A stretch of DNA of 64,000 nucleotides from NCBI GenBank assembly GCA_949710005.1, contig OX453286.1:26734014-26798013 (forward strand). Direction: 5' to 3'. This stretch comes from Ricordea florida. Lineage: Eukaryota > Cnidaria > Anthozoa > Corallimorpharia > Ricordeidae. The notes under the pieces were generated by a model. It was not told the DNA's origin, did no database searches, and was given only the letters and a program-made list of their open reading frames with translations. Positions 34,200-49,100 of this stretch are shown piece by piece (the stretch's first letter is position 1; every line of letters starts with the position of its first letter). Made by a program: the position numbers and the translations under genes.

Positions 34200-37100
34200 C
34201 TGTGGAATGAGAATACAATAATCGTAACTTTTTGGATTCCCATATTTTTAGCATGAACTTCTAACGTCCTCTTTATTACATTTAGCAAACGATGTTGCTG
34301 TGTTATATATAGTGAAAGCACTCTGTGAGACTAGTAGCACAGCATGCCATAAAGTAACGAATTACTGACAAATTGACACGATTTACGTGCACTTTTTCAT
34401 TATTGGAATCTAATCACACCTATCACTTAAGTCTTACACGGATATTAAGGCCTTTTATATGCATGCGATCTTTACCTTCCTTGATGCGAGCTTGCCGAAG
34501 CCTTGAGATTCCAACTAAGTAGTTGTTTCGGTCGGAGATAAAACCTTCGTATTTGTCGGATTTGTTGTTGTACAGTACTCCAGGATATAAGTTTGGTGCT
34601 AGTGTTTCACGACCCCAGTGCCAAAAGAGATCAACATCAGTCGCCTTAAAGTTAACGAGAAACATGTTAGTTTATAAGTCATTGACTCTTGCAGCTTCGT
34701 TCCTAGGCTGTCTTCTCTCGTATCCGGGCAAACCAGGGTTTTACTGTTGAAGCTGTTGCGTCAACGACCGTGGCTTGCCCAGGCCGGCCGGCAAAGACAC
34801 AAATATTACAAGGAGACTACGGTGAAACTCAACTAATGAGCGCAAAGGTATAAAGTCCTCAAGGGCCACGGGTCAATAGCCCATTCGGCTGCGCTTCATG
34901 GATTATTCTTAATTGTTAAGTCTCCGCCTATAAGCAACTTGTCCCCATGATATCAATACGTGTTTAGGTAGATATGATATACAGTAATATAGTTAAAATA
35001 TTGGGCTGGTTGAGCACATTAACTGGAAAGTTCACTTACATCGGCCAGATCCACGCTCTCCTGATCCAAGTTAATAAAGGTCTCCTTCAGAGTCTTCTGT
35101 AGAAGGTAGGCATGAGGATCTCTGTTGCCATAGGCAACTACGAGAAGCAAAAGAAGGAATAGAAAATAAGTCACGATCTCTTTCAAAATGGCGGACATCT
35201 GAACCTCTTTCAGCCTTTCTTCTCGAGCTTTCTTTAGAGTTTCTTCATCTGGAGGTCTGCAAAGAGAAAGATTCGATAATAAGTACAACTCAAATGAGAT
35301 CTAACTTTGATTAAGATTTTACAGATCGAATAGAACAAACAAGCCGAGTGTGACTGGGGAAAGACAACGGCGAGGGAGCTTAATGAGCGACCTGAGAATC
35401 AATGGCGAGGGTAATGGCTTCTACTCCTATATTCCAATCTCGGAGTCACTTTTCCTTCTCGGCTGAAAATGATATCTTCGAAATTTAGCTAAAGTAGTTT
35501 AATATGACTGGAGAAACTACCTTGTGTTGCATGGGTTGGAAAATGTTTTGAATTGAACATTTCTCACCTGTAGCGGTCGTAGTCATCATAATCTTCATAG
35601 CAAACCACGTCATTGCCTGTCTCTGTAGCATCTGCTGTTTTGATTTCTTTCTTGTCCGAGGTTACGTTTCCAGCATCCATTGGTTTCTTGATGACCATGG
35701 CAAACATGAACGCAGTTACTATCACTTTCAGCGGCTGAATGAGAAAAATAGACTGAACAAAAGACGTTACAAAGGCGAGAAGCCATTGATTGGCTATCTC
35801 TGGTCCCCAGGCCAGACTGTAGAAAACAGTGAACACGGCTGATGTAACTGACGAAAGGAAACATAAGACCCAGGCTACGTACACTACCCAATGAGGCAAT
35901 CCCTTCTTGGACGTCTTGGCAATCTTTTTACCTTTTACTTTGTCCTCTTTTTCAGTAGGGGTTATTTTCTCCACGCTGGAGAATTTAGGAAGCTCTTCCA
36001 TTGAGGAACATTGGCTTATGTCGGCAAATTCGTTAGTTGCCTCGTCGTCCGGAGAAGGCAGGGGCTGTTTGGGGCGAACATTTCGGAATATTTGAACCAG
36101 GGCTAAGTTGACAGGAAACATAATAAGACTGGCTTCTATGCCAATTATGAGCCCTCGGACATCAATTTCAAAAGATCCGATGGTGAGTAGGAGAGAGCTA
36201 TTCTTCGCTCCACCAACCTCATAAAACATGGCGTTTGTTACCATAGTGCAACATAACAAAGACAGACAGCATGAGAGACGCTGGAGACGAGTGAATGGAC
36301 TGTTTGCAGGACGTGATACCACAGAAAACCACAAATGACCGTCACCAAGCTCACGAACTGTTTTACTAACGAACAAATGTTGGAAGCGAGTAAGTTCCTC
36401 CTCATTTGCCACAGGAAGCACACGATCCACTCTTCCGTCGTCTTCTTCAACTGCCAGCCATCGTTCACAAATAAAGTACCACCGCTGTTCGGTTTTTAAA
36501 TCATCAACAGTAACACGGCTCAGATACCAGGACGGGTTACTACCTGAAAAGAGTGAGGAAAACTCCACATTAAACACTTCATTTTCTGAGAAGGATTTCA
36601 TGTACGATACCACTCCTCCCGTGAGTGTGTGTATGTCTGTGAGGGGGGAGGGGAGGGTGTGGAGAGGAGAGGGGAAGGTAGCTGTTCTGGTATTTCCTCT
36701 GCGAGGTTTTGCGAGGACCTTTCCATACTCCTATTCTTTATGTACCGATTAGAGAGGTTTCTGAGTGAGTGATATGGTTGTTACAGATTTTGGTATGGAC
36801 GTCCCTAAGTGTTGACAATAGCTCAAAGGCAAGGTCCCCATTGCATGTTAGCCAAAATTTTCACTTTGGGTCTTTCAGTAAACTGTAATTACACGTTAAA
36901 AGTATTCTCGTATGACCCAAAAAGCCATGGTTTACCAAGGTTGTCATGCCATATCCTTATATGGGTCAGGTTGCCAAGTTGGTGAGGCAATGTTACCACA
37001 AAGTTGTTTTCTTGGCCTCTCTGGAACAGCTTGCGGTCAAAGTCCACGAGGGGCATTGGGAGACTTTCCCATTCATCGCCACTGAGGACAATACACACGC

Positions 37101-40100
37101 TGCTTGTGGTCCCTGCGTTTTGTCGCCAGCCGGTGTGAACAGATATCAAGTAAGGAAATTCTGCCTCTGCATTAATTCGTACTGCTGTGGCTCCCAGCTG
37201 TGATGTCAAAAAAAAATGTTCTATTTGACCTGTGCACTTCACATCGCCATTTTAATCCTTTCATAAACAGAATGAAACGTTGAGCTCTGAATAGTACGAC
37301 TGTACCCGGTGGCATAACTACTGTGTTATGAGTTTGTGGCTCCAAAATAATTTTGAGATTAATATTTAAGACATTTATACGATATGCCTTTTAGAGGACA
37401 CACCGAAGAAATAACTCACGTAAAATGTTTAATTGAATATATTATATAAGAAATATTCAAGTTACCCTATTAAGGTCTTTGTTATCAAATCGACGAGCAA
37501 TTATTGCCAATACAATGTATAATCCAAACAGTAGGCAGACCACCAGCAGAACAGCAAAGTTTTCGCTAAGATCCGCAGAGAAAACTTTGTCGAAATCAAT
37601 CGGATTTGGTGCAACAAGAAAATCGCTGGCGAAGGAAGTCAAATGATTACACTGACAGTGAACTTGTTCAGGTCGGGTTTTGTCTCCAACCTGGAAAACA
37701 ATTCATATAACATTGTATAACGTAAGATCTAATCAGTCGACGGCAAAACGATCAAAACTGAGAATCATTGTTGATCGTTTTTAACAGATAGCAAATTTCA
37801 TAAAAGGTACGTTCATGAATTGAAGTGGCGCTTCCTAGTCATTCCTGGTCTAAGATTATTAGTTATTTCGGGAAGTTGGTATCCTTCATAGAGTTAATGT
37901 TCTGTTATCTGTGATGGGTACAATAAATTGTTGTTGTTGTTGCATGACCACCGGGTTGGTAAGTGCGAGCGGCACAGTAATAACTGGGTTATCGACCATC
38001 AATATAACGGCTACAGTTTACGCTTATTTATAGTGCTAAAAACATTAAAACAGAATCCCTTTCAACTAAGCGCTTTACGTAGTTCACGATACCACACAAG
38101 GTTGCGAGTAGAATACCCTACACTGGGATACATTGCCGTGATTGGGATCACTGGCCATATCTCGCCTTATAATCTCAATACATTTCCTTTTAAAATAATT
38201 CTCTTACTGTTTACCCACCTTGCAACCCCTGTTAATCCAATCTTCGTTTCTCTCGTCCCAAAATAAACAGTTGGAAGAATAAACCCGAAGATGGTAGTGA
38301 GGAGTTTTGTCAGGATCAAACGTTTCCCCACGGAAATCTACATTCGGAGCACGTGTCACAGCCACCAATTTGGACGGAGTCGTTGGTTTTGGCGGAGGAG
38401 ATGGAATGATAACACAGGACCGCTTCATACGTCTCCCATGACCGAGAACACACGACAACGCATCTCTACGCATGCGGTCCTGTTCCTCCGCTGGTGGGGA
38501 GCTGGTTTGTTCGTCGGCGGCGTTGCTTTTCTCCTTTGGTTCTTTGTAATAGACAGCTGAGTTATAAAAGGAAAGAAAATCACAATTCAGTTGCAACGTA
38601 AAGTAAAATTAGAAGCTTTTGTCATTAATAGTACTGTACAGTAGTAACATTTGTTCTGTTATTAAGAATGGCTTTAACGTTTTCGCCTACGGATCAAATC
38701 ATGCATTCAGTGTGGTCACTCTTTGAACAGTACTTTACTGAGGCACTGTTTGTTTTACCATACCGTCTGGTTGTAACTTTTTCATTTGTGAGTGGTTCAG
38801 TCAAACCACGTAGTGTGACCATTCTATGGAAAGCTGCTCTGCTGAACATTACTTTACTGCGGTACTATTCTGGTTCTAACTTTTTCATTGGTAGATCAAA
38901 TCATGCAGTGAGACCACTCTTTGGTAAGGTACTGAACAGTACTGTACCATGGTATTGGTGTCTAATTCAACAGGAAGTTCAAAACTGCGGTTTCCATGCT
39001 CGTTCTTTCGAACACCGGTGCTTTGTAGGATTAGCTCTATTTCCAAGGAATAGTATGGTAACATGATTGTTTTCTCCTGACAAATTTTTGAAATGGTGGC
39101 AAACACGATTGCAATTTTAAACGTAACATTGATCAAATTAAAGAGTAACACACATGGCCACCGCTTTTTACCTATATAATAATCTCCAATCTCGCCAACT
39201 TCATTGTTGCTAACACTAACAGTAAATGGATCTCTTTCACAGTCCCTGGTGACGTCAATAACAGCAATATCGTCTCTATCGTCCGTTGAGTTACTTGAGT
39301 CAGTGACGTTTGAAGCACTCATCCTTGTGCTGGTCACATTCTTGAATGAACAACTGCTAAAGTCCGGAATTGTCCAGTTAAAATCGAATTTATTAGATTC
39401 AGGTCTTTCCTTAAAAGAGAGGAGTATTGTTATCTCCGACGTATCATTTAATGGTGTGATTTCGAGGTGAATTGAGAAGTTTGCAGATGGCATGTTAATT
39501 TTGTGGTATTGTATGTACTCGTTGTCCGTCAAAGGAATTAAATTAAACGTGTCCGCGTCGGTCATCTCGGATGGATTTCGAGGTATGAAGATGTCAGTAA
39601 CTGACGTGAAGTTGGATGTGTCAAGTGGTTTGTGTTCATCAGTTTTCAAACTTAGTCCAACGGAATAGGATTTCACTTGAAAGCTGGTGTCAGACCAGGT
39701 ATACGAGTTTACAGGGAATGCCGTCATCTGTAAAATAATAAAAAAAGATATTACATCTAACAATTACTGCGGTTTTCACTACATTTTCAAAAAACATTTT
39801 ACGATTGCTTTCATTTTTCTTTCTCTCTTTATTGATGCTAATATCCTACCACTGAATTTTCTCTAGTGTGAGACTGTTGTCAAATTAATGCATGATGTCA
39901 ATAACAATATTGCACCATTAAGCATTTTTAACTTATTTGACAAAATATCCAACATTCATTCCTACAATACAAGATCATCCATCTCGAGAAATTTCTATGT
40001 TAAAAGCTAAAGATTAGAAACACTGAGACTTTCCTTTTCTAGATTTGGTGTAAGACTGTGGAATGAGATACGATTCTCTATTAGGGATTTGTCAAAGAGA

Positions 40101-43100
40101 AGGTTTAAAAAAGAACTGCGTCGATTATTCTTCACCATTTGGGAAAAAGAAAATAACTATATTAAAACGCCATTATTAATAAAAAAAACTAGGCCTCGCC
40201 AAATAGTTTAATACATCTGATACCTTTTTCATTTAATTTTTATTCTGCGCTTCACTTCGTTAAAATTTTCTTATAGTTATTTTACTTATACATAAATTAA
40301 ACTGATGTAACACTGCCTCGCCTAGATAAGCTATCGCTACCTGCGGTCTAGTCCACTATGTTTTATAAACTAATGATCGAAAAAAGTTAAAGTTAGAGTT
40401 AAAGTTAAAGTTTCACTTCTACGGTATGTGATTGGTTGGAAAATCTCGCACGACTTACTCCACAAATGAGGAGTAAATCTAAAACCAATCGTGACGTTTA
40501 TTGTATTGACAACCATAAGTTTAAATTAATGTTGGGAAGTTAAGAAAACTACCAAACAACCTTAGAAACTTGGCTCAAAGTAAGTCATATTGATGAACTG
40601 AAAATGAAACCCATTTATCAAATGATTAAAGCAGACCGACCTGGCACGCATGCCCATTGCAGATTAGCCTGATAGCAACGTTTCCATAGCATTATTGTAA
40701 TTTCACATATGGAATTTGAAATTACCCCTGAAATTGCATGCCAAAACACTGGAAAATCAATCTCCCTTGGTCAGGTGTTGTTTCTTGCACTGATAACTGA
40801 TCTTAATTTTATTCTAAATTGTTAATTGCATCCTTGTGCTGTACTTACAGTCTTTTTAATTTCTGTGTACTTCTCAGTTCCATTAGGATTCAATATTATT
40901 CCCATCTGTTCCAAAGTTGGCAGTACAAACTTTGTCCTACCATCTGAAATGGACGAATTCTCAAGCATTGTAATCAAAACCTTCTCAAGTGTCAAATTGA
41001 AGCTACGCGACTGAATCTGTGCGGCTGGCTCCCCAGCAACGACATGTTGCAAGATAACTGACCCGATTGTGTCGATTAAGTCGAAAAGCTGTAAGGTTCT
41101 GTTTCTGGCCTGTTAAACAAACCAAATAATATGAATGTTATGTGTACACGTAATGTAAATAATTTTAAGTAACTTAAGATATTTGCCGTACCCGTGACCA
41201 CCAATGAAGTGCTACCAGCTAATTAAGCTAAACAGCCATTCACGCTGAACGCGGGCCAAAAGTGGGTTCATGTATGCCCGTGTTAGGAGTGATATTAAAA
41301 ACTGGGAAGGTATGTGACAGAGAAAACAGTACCACTCATAGCACATACCGCGTGGCCGTTTCCTTTAGTGCCACATGTTCTCATATACTCGAACCCCGTT
41401 CCAGTCCGTTATGTTTTTTTCAGCAAATTGTTTAAGTATGCATAAATCAGATTGCGAAGCTTAGATCTTTAACTTTGTTTTACATGTTTGTTGGAAGTTC
41501 CTAAACTTTACTTACTCTGTCCTTGATGGAGTACACTCCTCCATTTGTGGCGTTTGCTACGTAACCAGTTAAATTCACCATGGAATCATTAGCTTCATAG
41601 TTCGCCTGAGCAGCAGATGCAAGCACTACGTCACCAATTGAGCCGAGCATTGATGCAGCAGTTTCCTTTATCGCCATAAAGCCTTTGTTGTCCTTCGACG
41701 CTTTCTGTAAAACTCCAGCCATCTCTTGAAAAGTCGACAAAGAAATTTCCTGGGATAATAAAAACAATCCAGTTCTATTTACACTTCCAAACTTTACAGT
41801 AAAAAACATCTCAAAATAAATTTCACAGAAAAGACAAAAATCTTGAAATTCGGTGAGCCGGACCCTTCATGTAATTCAAGGTGAAAACACATTTTAGAGC
41901 GGAGAGGTTTCTGGCCTGTACCTGTGATTGAGTATCCAACTCAGTATTAACCTCACTGATAGCACTCAATGCCGAGACAATCATTTGGACCTGTTCTACA
42001 GTGTTTATTTTAAATCCAGACAACATCTGGATCATTTCTCTGCGTAGCTGAAAAACAATAAGAAAGTTATAAAAGCATTATTTTGGGAGATTAAATATTA
42101 CATGTATTTTGAACTGTTATTGTCATTTTGAAAGAGAAAATGCGTTATTCGCAAAAATGAGTCCAGTATTGCTCAGTTACTTTATTCATCTAGTGCTGTA
42201 AATTTGTTTAACAATCTATTACGCCTCCTCAGGACCCTTATGATGTACTTATCACTGAAGTCCCGAGTATGTCAAGCTAGATCTACCATATTAAGGCTTG
42301 CAAACTGGAAGCATATAAGCAAAAACTTCTAATCTATATCTGAGGTCATTAGGATTCTAAAAAGAAGATTTTTATTTCTGAGAGTCTTGTAAAGCATTTT
42401 TCACTAAATGGCTTGATATAGTGTTCAGTTATAACCAACAAAAAACTACGCTCTCAATAGTCGGTGCAAAATTTAAATGCTGGGACTTCTCACCTCTGTT
42501 CTTTTGATTTCTTTGTCTTTATTTGCTTGTTTTTCGGCGTCTGTTAAATTTCCATAATTGGCAGCAGAATCTTGTTCATTCAAATGATTTAGCATCGACC
42601 CAATGGAATTGGCGATTTCAACCACCCTAGGTAGATTTCCTTCCTTCATGGCTTCTTGCAACAAGCCGTTTGGATTAGTTATAATGTCAGCTAGGGTGGT
42701 CATATCCATATTTGGAGCTTTAACCTGCAAGACAGAAGAAGAGGAAGATTAAGTAAACTTGGCAAACACGCAGACCATTCTCCCACCCTTCCCACCCAAT
42801 GGAGGACCAGACAGTCACGTGATTACCAAGCTATGTATGTATGACTTCCATGGGAGCTCCTCAGTCCAATATAATTTTCGAGAAGATCGTAAGATATATA
42901 GATATATAAAAGCATATAGTTATAGATATAGTATTTTTTATTAATTCTTAGTAGACTTTGACAGCATAAATGCACTGATTTCATTAGTTTTTAATTCTAT
43001 TAAAAGAAGACGTTTTTGTCCAAGGACGCATTCCAGAGCACATAGTTATAGATATAGTATTCTTTAATTTTAAGCATTAATTCTTAGTAGACTTTGACAA

Positions 43101-43242
43101 AATAAACCCGCTGATTTCATTAGTTTAAATTATATTTATTATTACTATTATCTATAAATAATGATTGTAGTATTACTATCATTTATTGTAAAGTGCATTT
43201 GATCATTTCGTCATGCAGAAAATGCACTATAGAAGTGAATAA

Positions 43243-43286
<44 letters not shown>

Positions 43287-46149
43287 TAATGGTTTCATTT
43301 CTCACCGTGATATTAAACCACAGCGTACTTGATGCGCTAAACCGATCAATGACCCTCACTCTTATTGGAAGAATAAAATCATTGTCACTTTGCCCCAGTG
43401 GCAAAAGAACATCAGACGCAGGATTGCCGTTTGCCAAGAACACCATAATTTGCTGGTTCTTAAGGTATGAAAAATCATACGACAGTGGAAGATCAGGATC
43501 CGCCCAGTTTAAACAGGTTATCCTGAATGTTGTGTTCATGGCACTTCCTACCTCAGGCTCAACGCCACATGTCCCTGAGAAACAGAGAAAGACTTAGTAC
43601 TGATAGGGGTGGTGAATGGTAAATGCGAGACTTTGCGAGATGGCGAGACTAGCATATTTCTTTACGAGCCCGTGACATTTTGACTTTTTAGATTGCGAGA
43701 CCGAGACTTCAAAGTGTTTTGAGTGCGAGACTCTCGTATAAAAATCGAGACTGCGAGACGTACATAACGGCTAAAAAACGAGGCTGCGAGACCCGTAAAA
43801 ATTCGACTAAAATTTTGCGAGACCCAGAGTTTTTGAAGGACCATTCGACACCCATACTGAATGTTACGACAACTGCATGTTTACGTGATGCAAAATGGAC
43901 GAATATACATATATGGGTCTTTTGCCTCCACACCACGTGATCTTTTCTCGCTTCCCTTGTTCGAGTCAGCGTGAGTGTGTTTGCGTTTCAAATGTATCAT
44001 GCTAAATTCAAACTTGTTTGTTGCTGAAAGCATTCACTAAGGTCGCGAACGATTCAGTGACATTTCACGGGGAAGACAATGTTCTTTTATGAGTTTTTCC
44101 GGCGTTGTTACGTGCTCAGAGTTTGCGGCTGGAACAGTGGACCACTTCAACCGTAGATCATTTCTTGCGAAACGAAATCAACTCTAATTGGATGCTCTTT
44201 AAAGTAGATCTATTACAACCGGTATCCGAGGACTAAAGTTACTTGGAAGTTAAATCCACGCCCTTACAATGTAGCAGAAAAACAACTATGCAATTATTAT
44301 TACTGTTCATGTTATTGACGTTTGAGCCGATTGTGATTGACATTGTGATCGTATCCATATTTTCCAGCGAAGACCAGGAGCCAATCTCAATTTTACCATC
44401 TAATCTCGCAATGTGATTGGCTAACTTGCCGTTGTCGATTAGAGTCTAGACAACGCTATGCAATGCAATAGCCAATCAGAAACGCTCATTTTGGGGAATA
44501 AACTAATCAGATTGCGAGAAAGTTATAGACAACGCTTGCTCTTTCTTTGTGTCACGATATTGGTCACGCTCTGAAAAAACGTCCTTTGACGTTGATATTG
44601 TCGGTAAAAAAACAAGTCGCCTGAATGTGGTTTAGCGTTGTCTGTACTCATGTGGACTCAGAACATATTTTGACCACTGTGATGACGCATATCGTTGTCG
44701 ATAAGAGTGCAGACAACGCATGCAACCACATTCGATTTGTTAATTTTCCGCCACCAAAACAAACCCTACAGGACCAAAAAAACTTCTTGCAATGCCGGGC
44801 TCTCCACTCGATTATCACAACCGACCAACCTCTATCCTCCAAATCGGGATCCACCAATGTCATCCCTACATTTACTGTCCAAAATATTTCACTTGACAGA
44901 TAAAAAGATGTAGCGTAATAAAATTCTAAAATTATGGAAATTCATCTAATAAAAAAATCTATGAAATGAATTATTATACATTTATTGCGGTCTTTGTTAT
45001 GTTCTACTGCCAACATCTTCTCGCAGCGTTGTCATTACAATCTGTAACTTCTAGTAATATTACACTCAGCTTAGATTTTATAATGTGTCACGTATCATTA
45101 CTATGAGGTTAGTATAACGTGACCACACAAATAAAAACCACAACAGACAGGATACTAAACGTACCATTTTCAGGTGGAGCGTTCGTGATAAATGTGTGTC
45201 TATATTCTCCATACACATGATTCTCTCTTCTCGCCTGTAATATGGCAGTGTAACCGTTTGCCTTGTCAAGTGTATTCATCTTCAGTGCCATGTTTAGTGA
45301 AGAGATAGGTGTAGATGACATTTGTTGAAGTTTCTCGTCGGTTACTTGTTCCATGTTATCTAGGTCATTGGGGTCCGTTCCCACTGTGGCATGTTTATAA
45401 AGTTCCCACATGAATGTCAGCGGTCCATAACAAACTTCGCAAGTTCCCTTCAAAGGAAGGTTTTGGTCAATATTCACTTTCTCCGGGCAAGAAGGTTCAC
45501 AACTAAAGAATTAAGAAAATGAAATGAGGAAGATGTCAGTAGGTACAGTAAAATCCGCTAGAGACATTGTTATGGGCTCAGCCCAGATTAAAAGAATGAG
45601 ACTAGTTAATTCCTACTTAATTATAATGTTTAATGTTTAATTTATAGAAACCAATTAAAACACTTGCCTTACAACAACCTGAGGGGGGTCCCCTGAGGTT
45701 AAATCAATAACCTGGTTAGCGGCATCTCGTTCAGTCCCGAAAGGAGTGGTTGTTTCCACAACAAGAGTTATTATGTACCTGAAAAGGAAATTTTGAACAA
45801 ATTTATAAACGCAGTGACCGCAATAGTTTAAGGTGGATTATTCATTTCGGGTAAATAGCATGAGAAAGAAACTTAAGCATGTTCATCGTATTGACAGTCC
45901 TTGGTGTTTGCAACTGACTATAAAACTACTTGGTAACTGACGCATGGAGCACATACGTTCCGTTCTCTAACATTCCTCTTCTTGTGTCGATTTCTTGATA
46001 TGGTTCAGTGGAATTCAATCGACCGGCACCTGTTCCAAAACAACCTCCGCGATTCTAAAAATAGAAAAGAAATCGATGTTACCGTTAATTTTTTTTAATG
46101 AAAAAAAAAAACAAGTTATCATTATCGTTACTATCATTATCATCATCAC

Positions 46150-46194
<45 letters not shown>

Positions 46195-49100
46195 AGAATA
46201 CAATGTAGTTGAGCTCAACACGTGGGTTGCTTTTATTGCATTGTTACACAGGAAAAAGCAAAGACTTTCCTCGGTTTGACACAAGTGATTACACAGTAGA
46301 ACCATACTCACGAACAATGAACAAAATCACCTCTGTAAAATTGTGGTTGAGGTAGTCTGTTATGATTTCAGGAACAATCACAGTTGGGATCAACAGTAGG
46401 TTACCACTGGTGTTGAATTCCGGCTCAGTGACATTTCTACACAGCCAAAAATACTTCGGGTTGGACTGAAAAAAATCTCTGAAATCCTGGTCCTCAGAGG
46501 GCTTAGCACTCAACATGATCTGGTAGAAATATCAGAGAAACATGAAGAAAAACCAAAACAGTTTAAATGGGTACTAGCCAGAAGTATTGAAACAGGTGAG
46601 ATGGAAAATATAGCAGTCTAAAATTGCTTCGATCACTGAGGTTACATATAGATAAAATAGGAAGAAAATGTATAGAATGCTCTGTTTTAAGGGAATATTA
46701 TTTGATAAACTTGGGATGAACGAGGATTCATTGCATCCTTCAATTAAGCAACGGTAGGTCTTTTGTCTGCACAGTGGAGGTATCTTTAAATAGTCAACTA
46801 GCAGCTTTTCCTGCTCTTTAAGATATATTAACTCATAAAGTCCTTGGAGGTGTGATATAGGGCCACAGGTCTGCAAAAAGCAGGTATGACCCTCATTATA
46901 CAATACAATTCCTATACTATCCCAAATCGTACAATGTAAACGTTCATTCTACTGAGAACAAGTAGACTAATTCTTCCCGTTTTCTATGATGTAAAAAGCC
47001 AATTTGGTGCTATGGTACAAGACGACTGTTCACTAGAAAAATACTTAAGAGTCTACGAAGGAAAAACATTCTTCCTCTGATACTTAACCTGAAAAAAATA
47101 AAATGGAAAGAGACTCAAACACAAATTAGATACCAAAAACGTTCCCTGGTTCTCTTACAGTTGTGCCAAACTTGTAACGTTTAAATATTCCTCCAAGTAT
47201 AGCCGCCTTCAGAGAGTGCGGTGTGTCCGTGATGTGTACGAAGCCAACATCCATAGAAGAGACCCCTGTTATACCCTCCATACTTATGTTGAATTCCAAT
47301 TCATAGAAACCAAAATCCAAGAAAGCAGGATCTAAGTAAAGCACCGATTGATCGTCAACTGGTATGTACACTGGAACTCTCTGCGACAAAGGTTGAAATT
47401 CCACAGCATTTGCCGAAATTTTGAAGACGTTCCATTTGAAAACTGTTGTGTTCGAAGCCTCACAGTCAATTCTCAATTTCGTCTCAACCGATATGAATTC
47501 CGAGCGCCTTATCCGTTTTACTAATATTGCGTTTTCTCCGACATCTGAAATAAATAGATGAACTAGTTCATTATGAAAGATGATTATTGCACGTTTAAAT
47601 ATATTTTATACTTTAAGTCTGGTGAAAAAAAAAAGAGATACGAGTCGAACATATTACCCTTTCTACCACGGACCTATAGCAGACTCGTTAGAACCAGGTT
47701 GTAAGACATTGATATTGCTCATAATCATCTGTACATTTAAAGCAACTCTTGCATGAACGTTTTTTTCTTAACCTACAGAACGTTTCACATTACTTACAAC
47801 GATAATACTACTTTACTGACAACACTACTTTGTTTCTACCCAGTGATACAGAAATTTCTCTTTGCACCGATTACATCCAGTTACTAAGTTAACCGTGCTG
47901 CCGCACCCGAGACCCCAGTCCGCACCAAGCAATAAACGTAAACAGTTTTCATTAGAGGTTTTACTTGTATCTGTATATGTTCTATAGAAAATAATATTAA
48001 AGAATCTAATTCTCTCCACTTATTCTAAACGAAATTGAAAAAAAAATTATATATGAATTATTAGTTATAAATCTTGTAGTAAATAGTTATATTTCTTCAC
48101 ATGTCTGATATTATTTTTATACTTATTGTTACATGTACCACACCTTATATTTTGTCAACTCAGTCTATGTAATTAGCCTTAATTTATACTTACCTTCATT
48201 GTATTTTACTTTCGATCCTGGCCTTACTGTTACTGTTAACTTTATTTTTACTCTGAGGGAGCCCAATGTCTATAAGCCTCATGGTTTCTTTTTGCGCTTC
48301 CTCGCCACTTTCATTTGCTTTTGTGTAACTGTCTTGTTTTATCGTTATTTGTATTTTGTGGTAAATCAAATAAAGAGGAAAGGAGTGAGAAAAAGGGGGA
48401 GAGATGGGCGCATTTTGCAAGTCCAAATGTCCAAATGTATATCCTTGCGATCAAAAATAAAATTTAGAGATGTTTGCGATTAAAACGGTGAGGTTTCAAA
48501 CCTATTATCAAGGAAGGTGTTAATTCGAGTGGGCCTTGCAGAGTTTTACATTTGAGCAGCCATTCTTGGAAACTATGCTAAAAAGAGAACGTTATTTTGT
48601 AGTTCCAAAAAAGATGAATCAGTGTCTCTTTTTCGCGTATGCATTGGCAAAAGCTACACAGGTTACTGTTTGTCAGGTTGAGCCTCTGAGGGAAGTCATT
48701 GGTAGTCAATCTCCTATGCAACGGCTTAAATTGAAAAGCACGTACCGTTTGGTTATTTTAGTACAATGAAAGGATGACTGGTAAGCAGCCGTACAGTCAA
48801 TCGAATCGTTCTCTTCAATCGAGCAGCCAGAGCACCACTTCTTCTGGCTGTGTTTGGGTTTCTTTCGTTACATTTCCATAAGCATTTTATAAACAAATCT
48901 ATTGCCCAAGTTGTCAATTTCATAAGTAACATTTTCTTGGGCAGGAGACTGGGCCTGACAGCTATGGCGTCCAGACGCTTAAACTGACGCTCTGCATGAG
49001 ATGCGGGTTCCTTGCCAATTTTAACGTACCAAAGTTGCTTACTTGATGGGAAATATTAAGTGATTACATCGCTGTCTTGGTTTATGTGGTTTGATTAACG

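Noticed and set aside
43183..43305. Poly-Asn extension of polycystin exon 14
   Set aside because: Read-through past the GTGAGA donor into an ATT microsatellite.
46574..46903. Minus-strand frame with TCGPISHLQG...CLIEGC after a good acceptor
   Set aside because: Not needed: exon 9 (ending FGTT) joins exon 10 (IMLSAKPSEDQD) in phase and reconstitutes the REJ signature. No suitable donor is seen for the extra frame.
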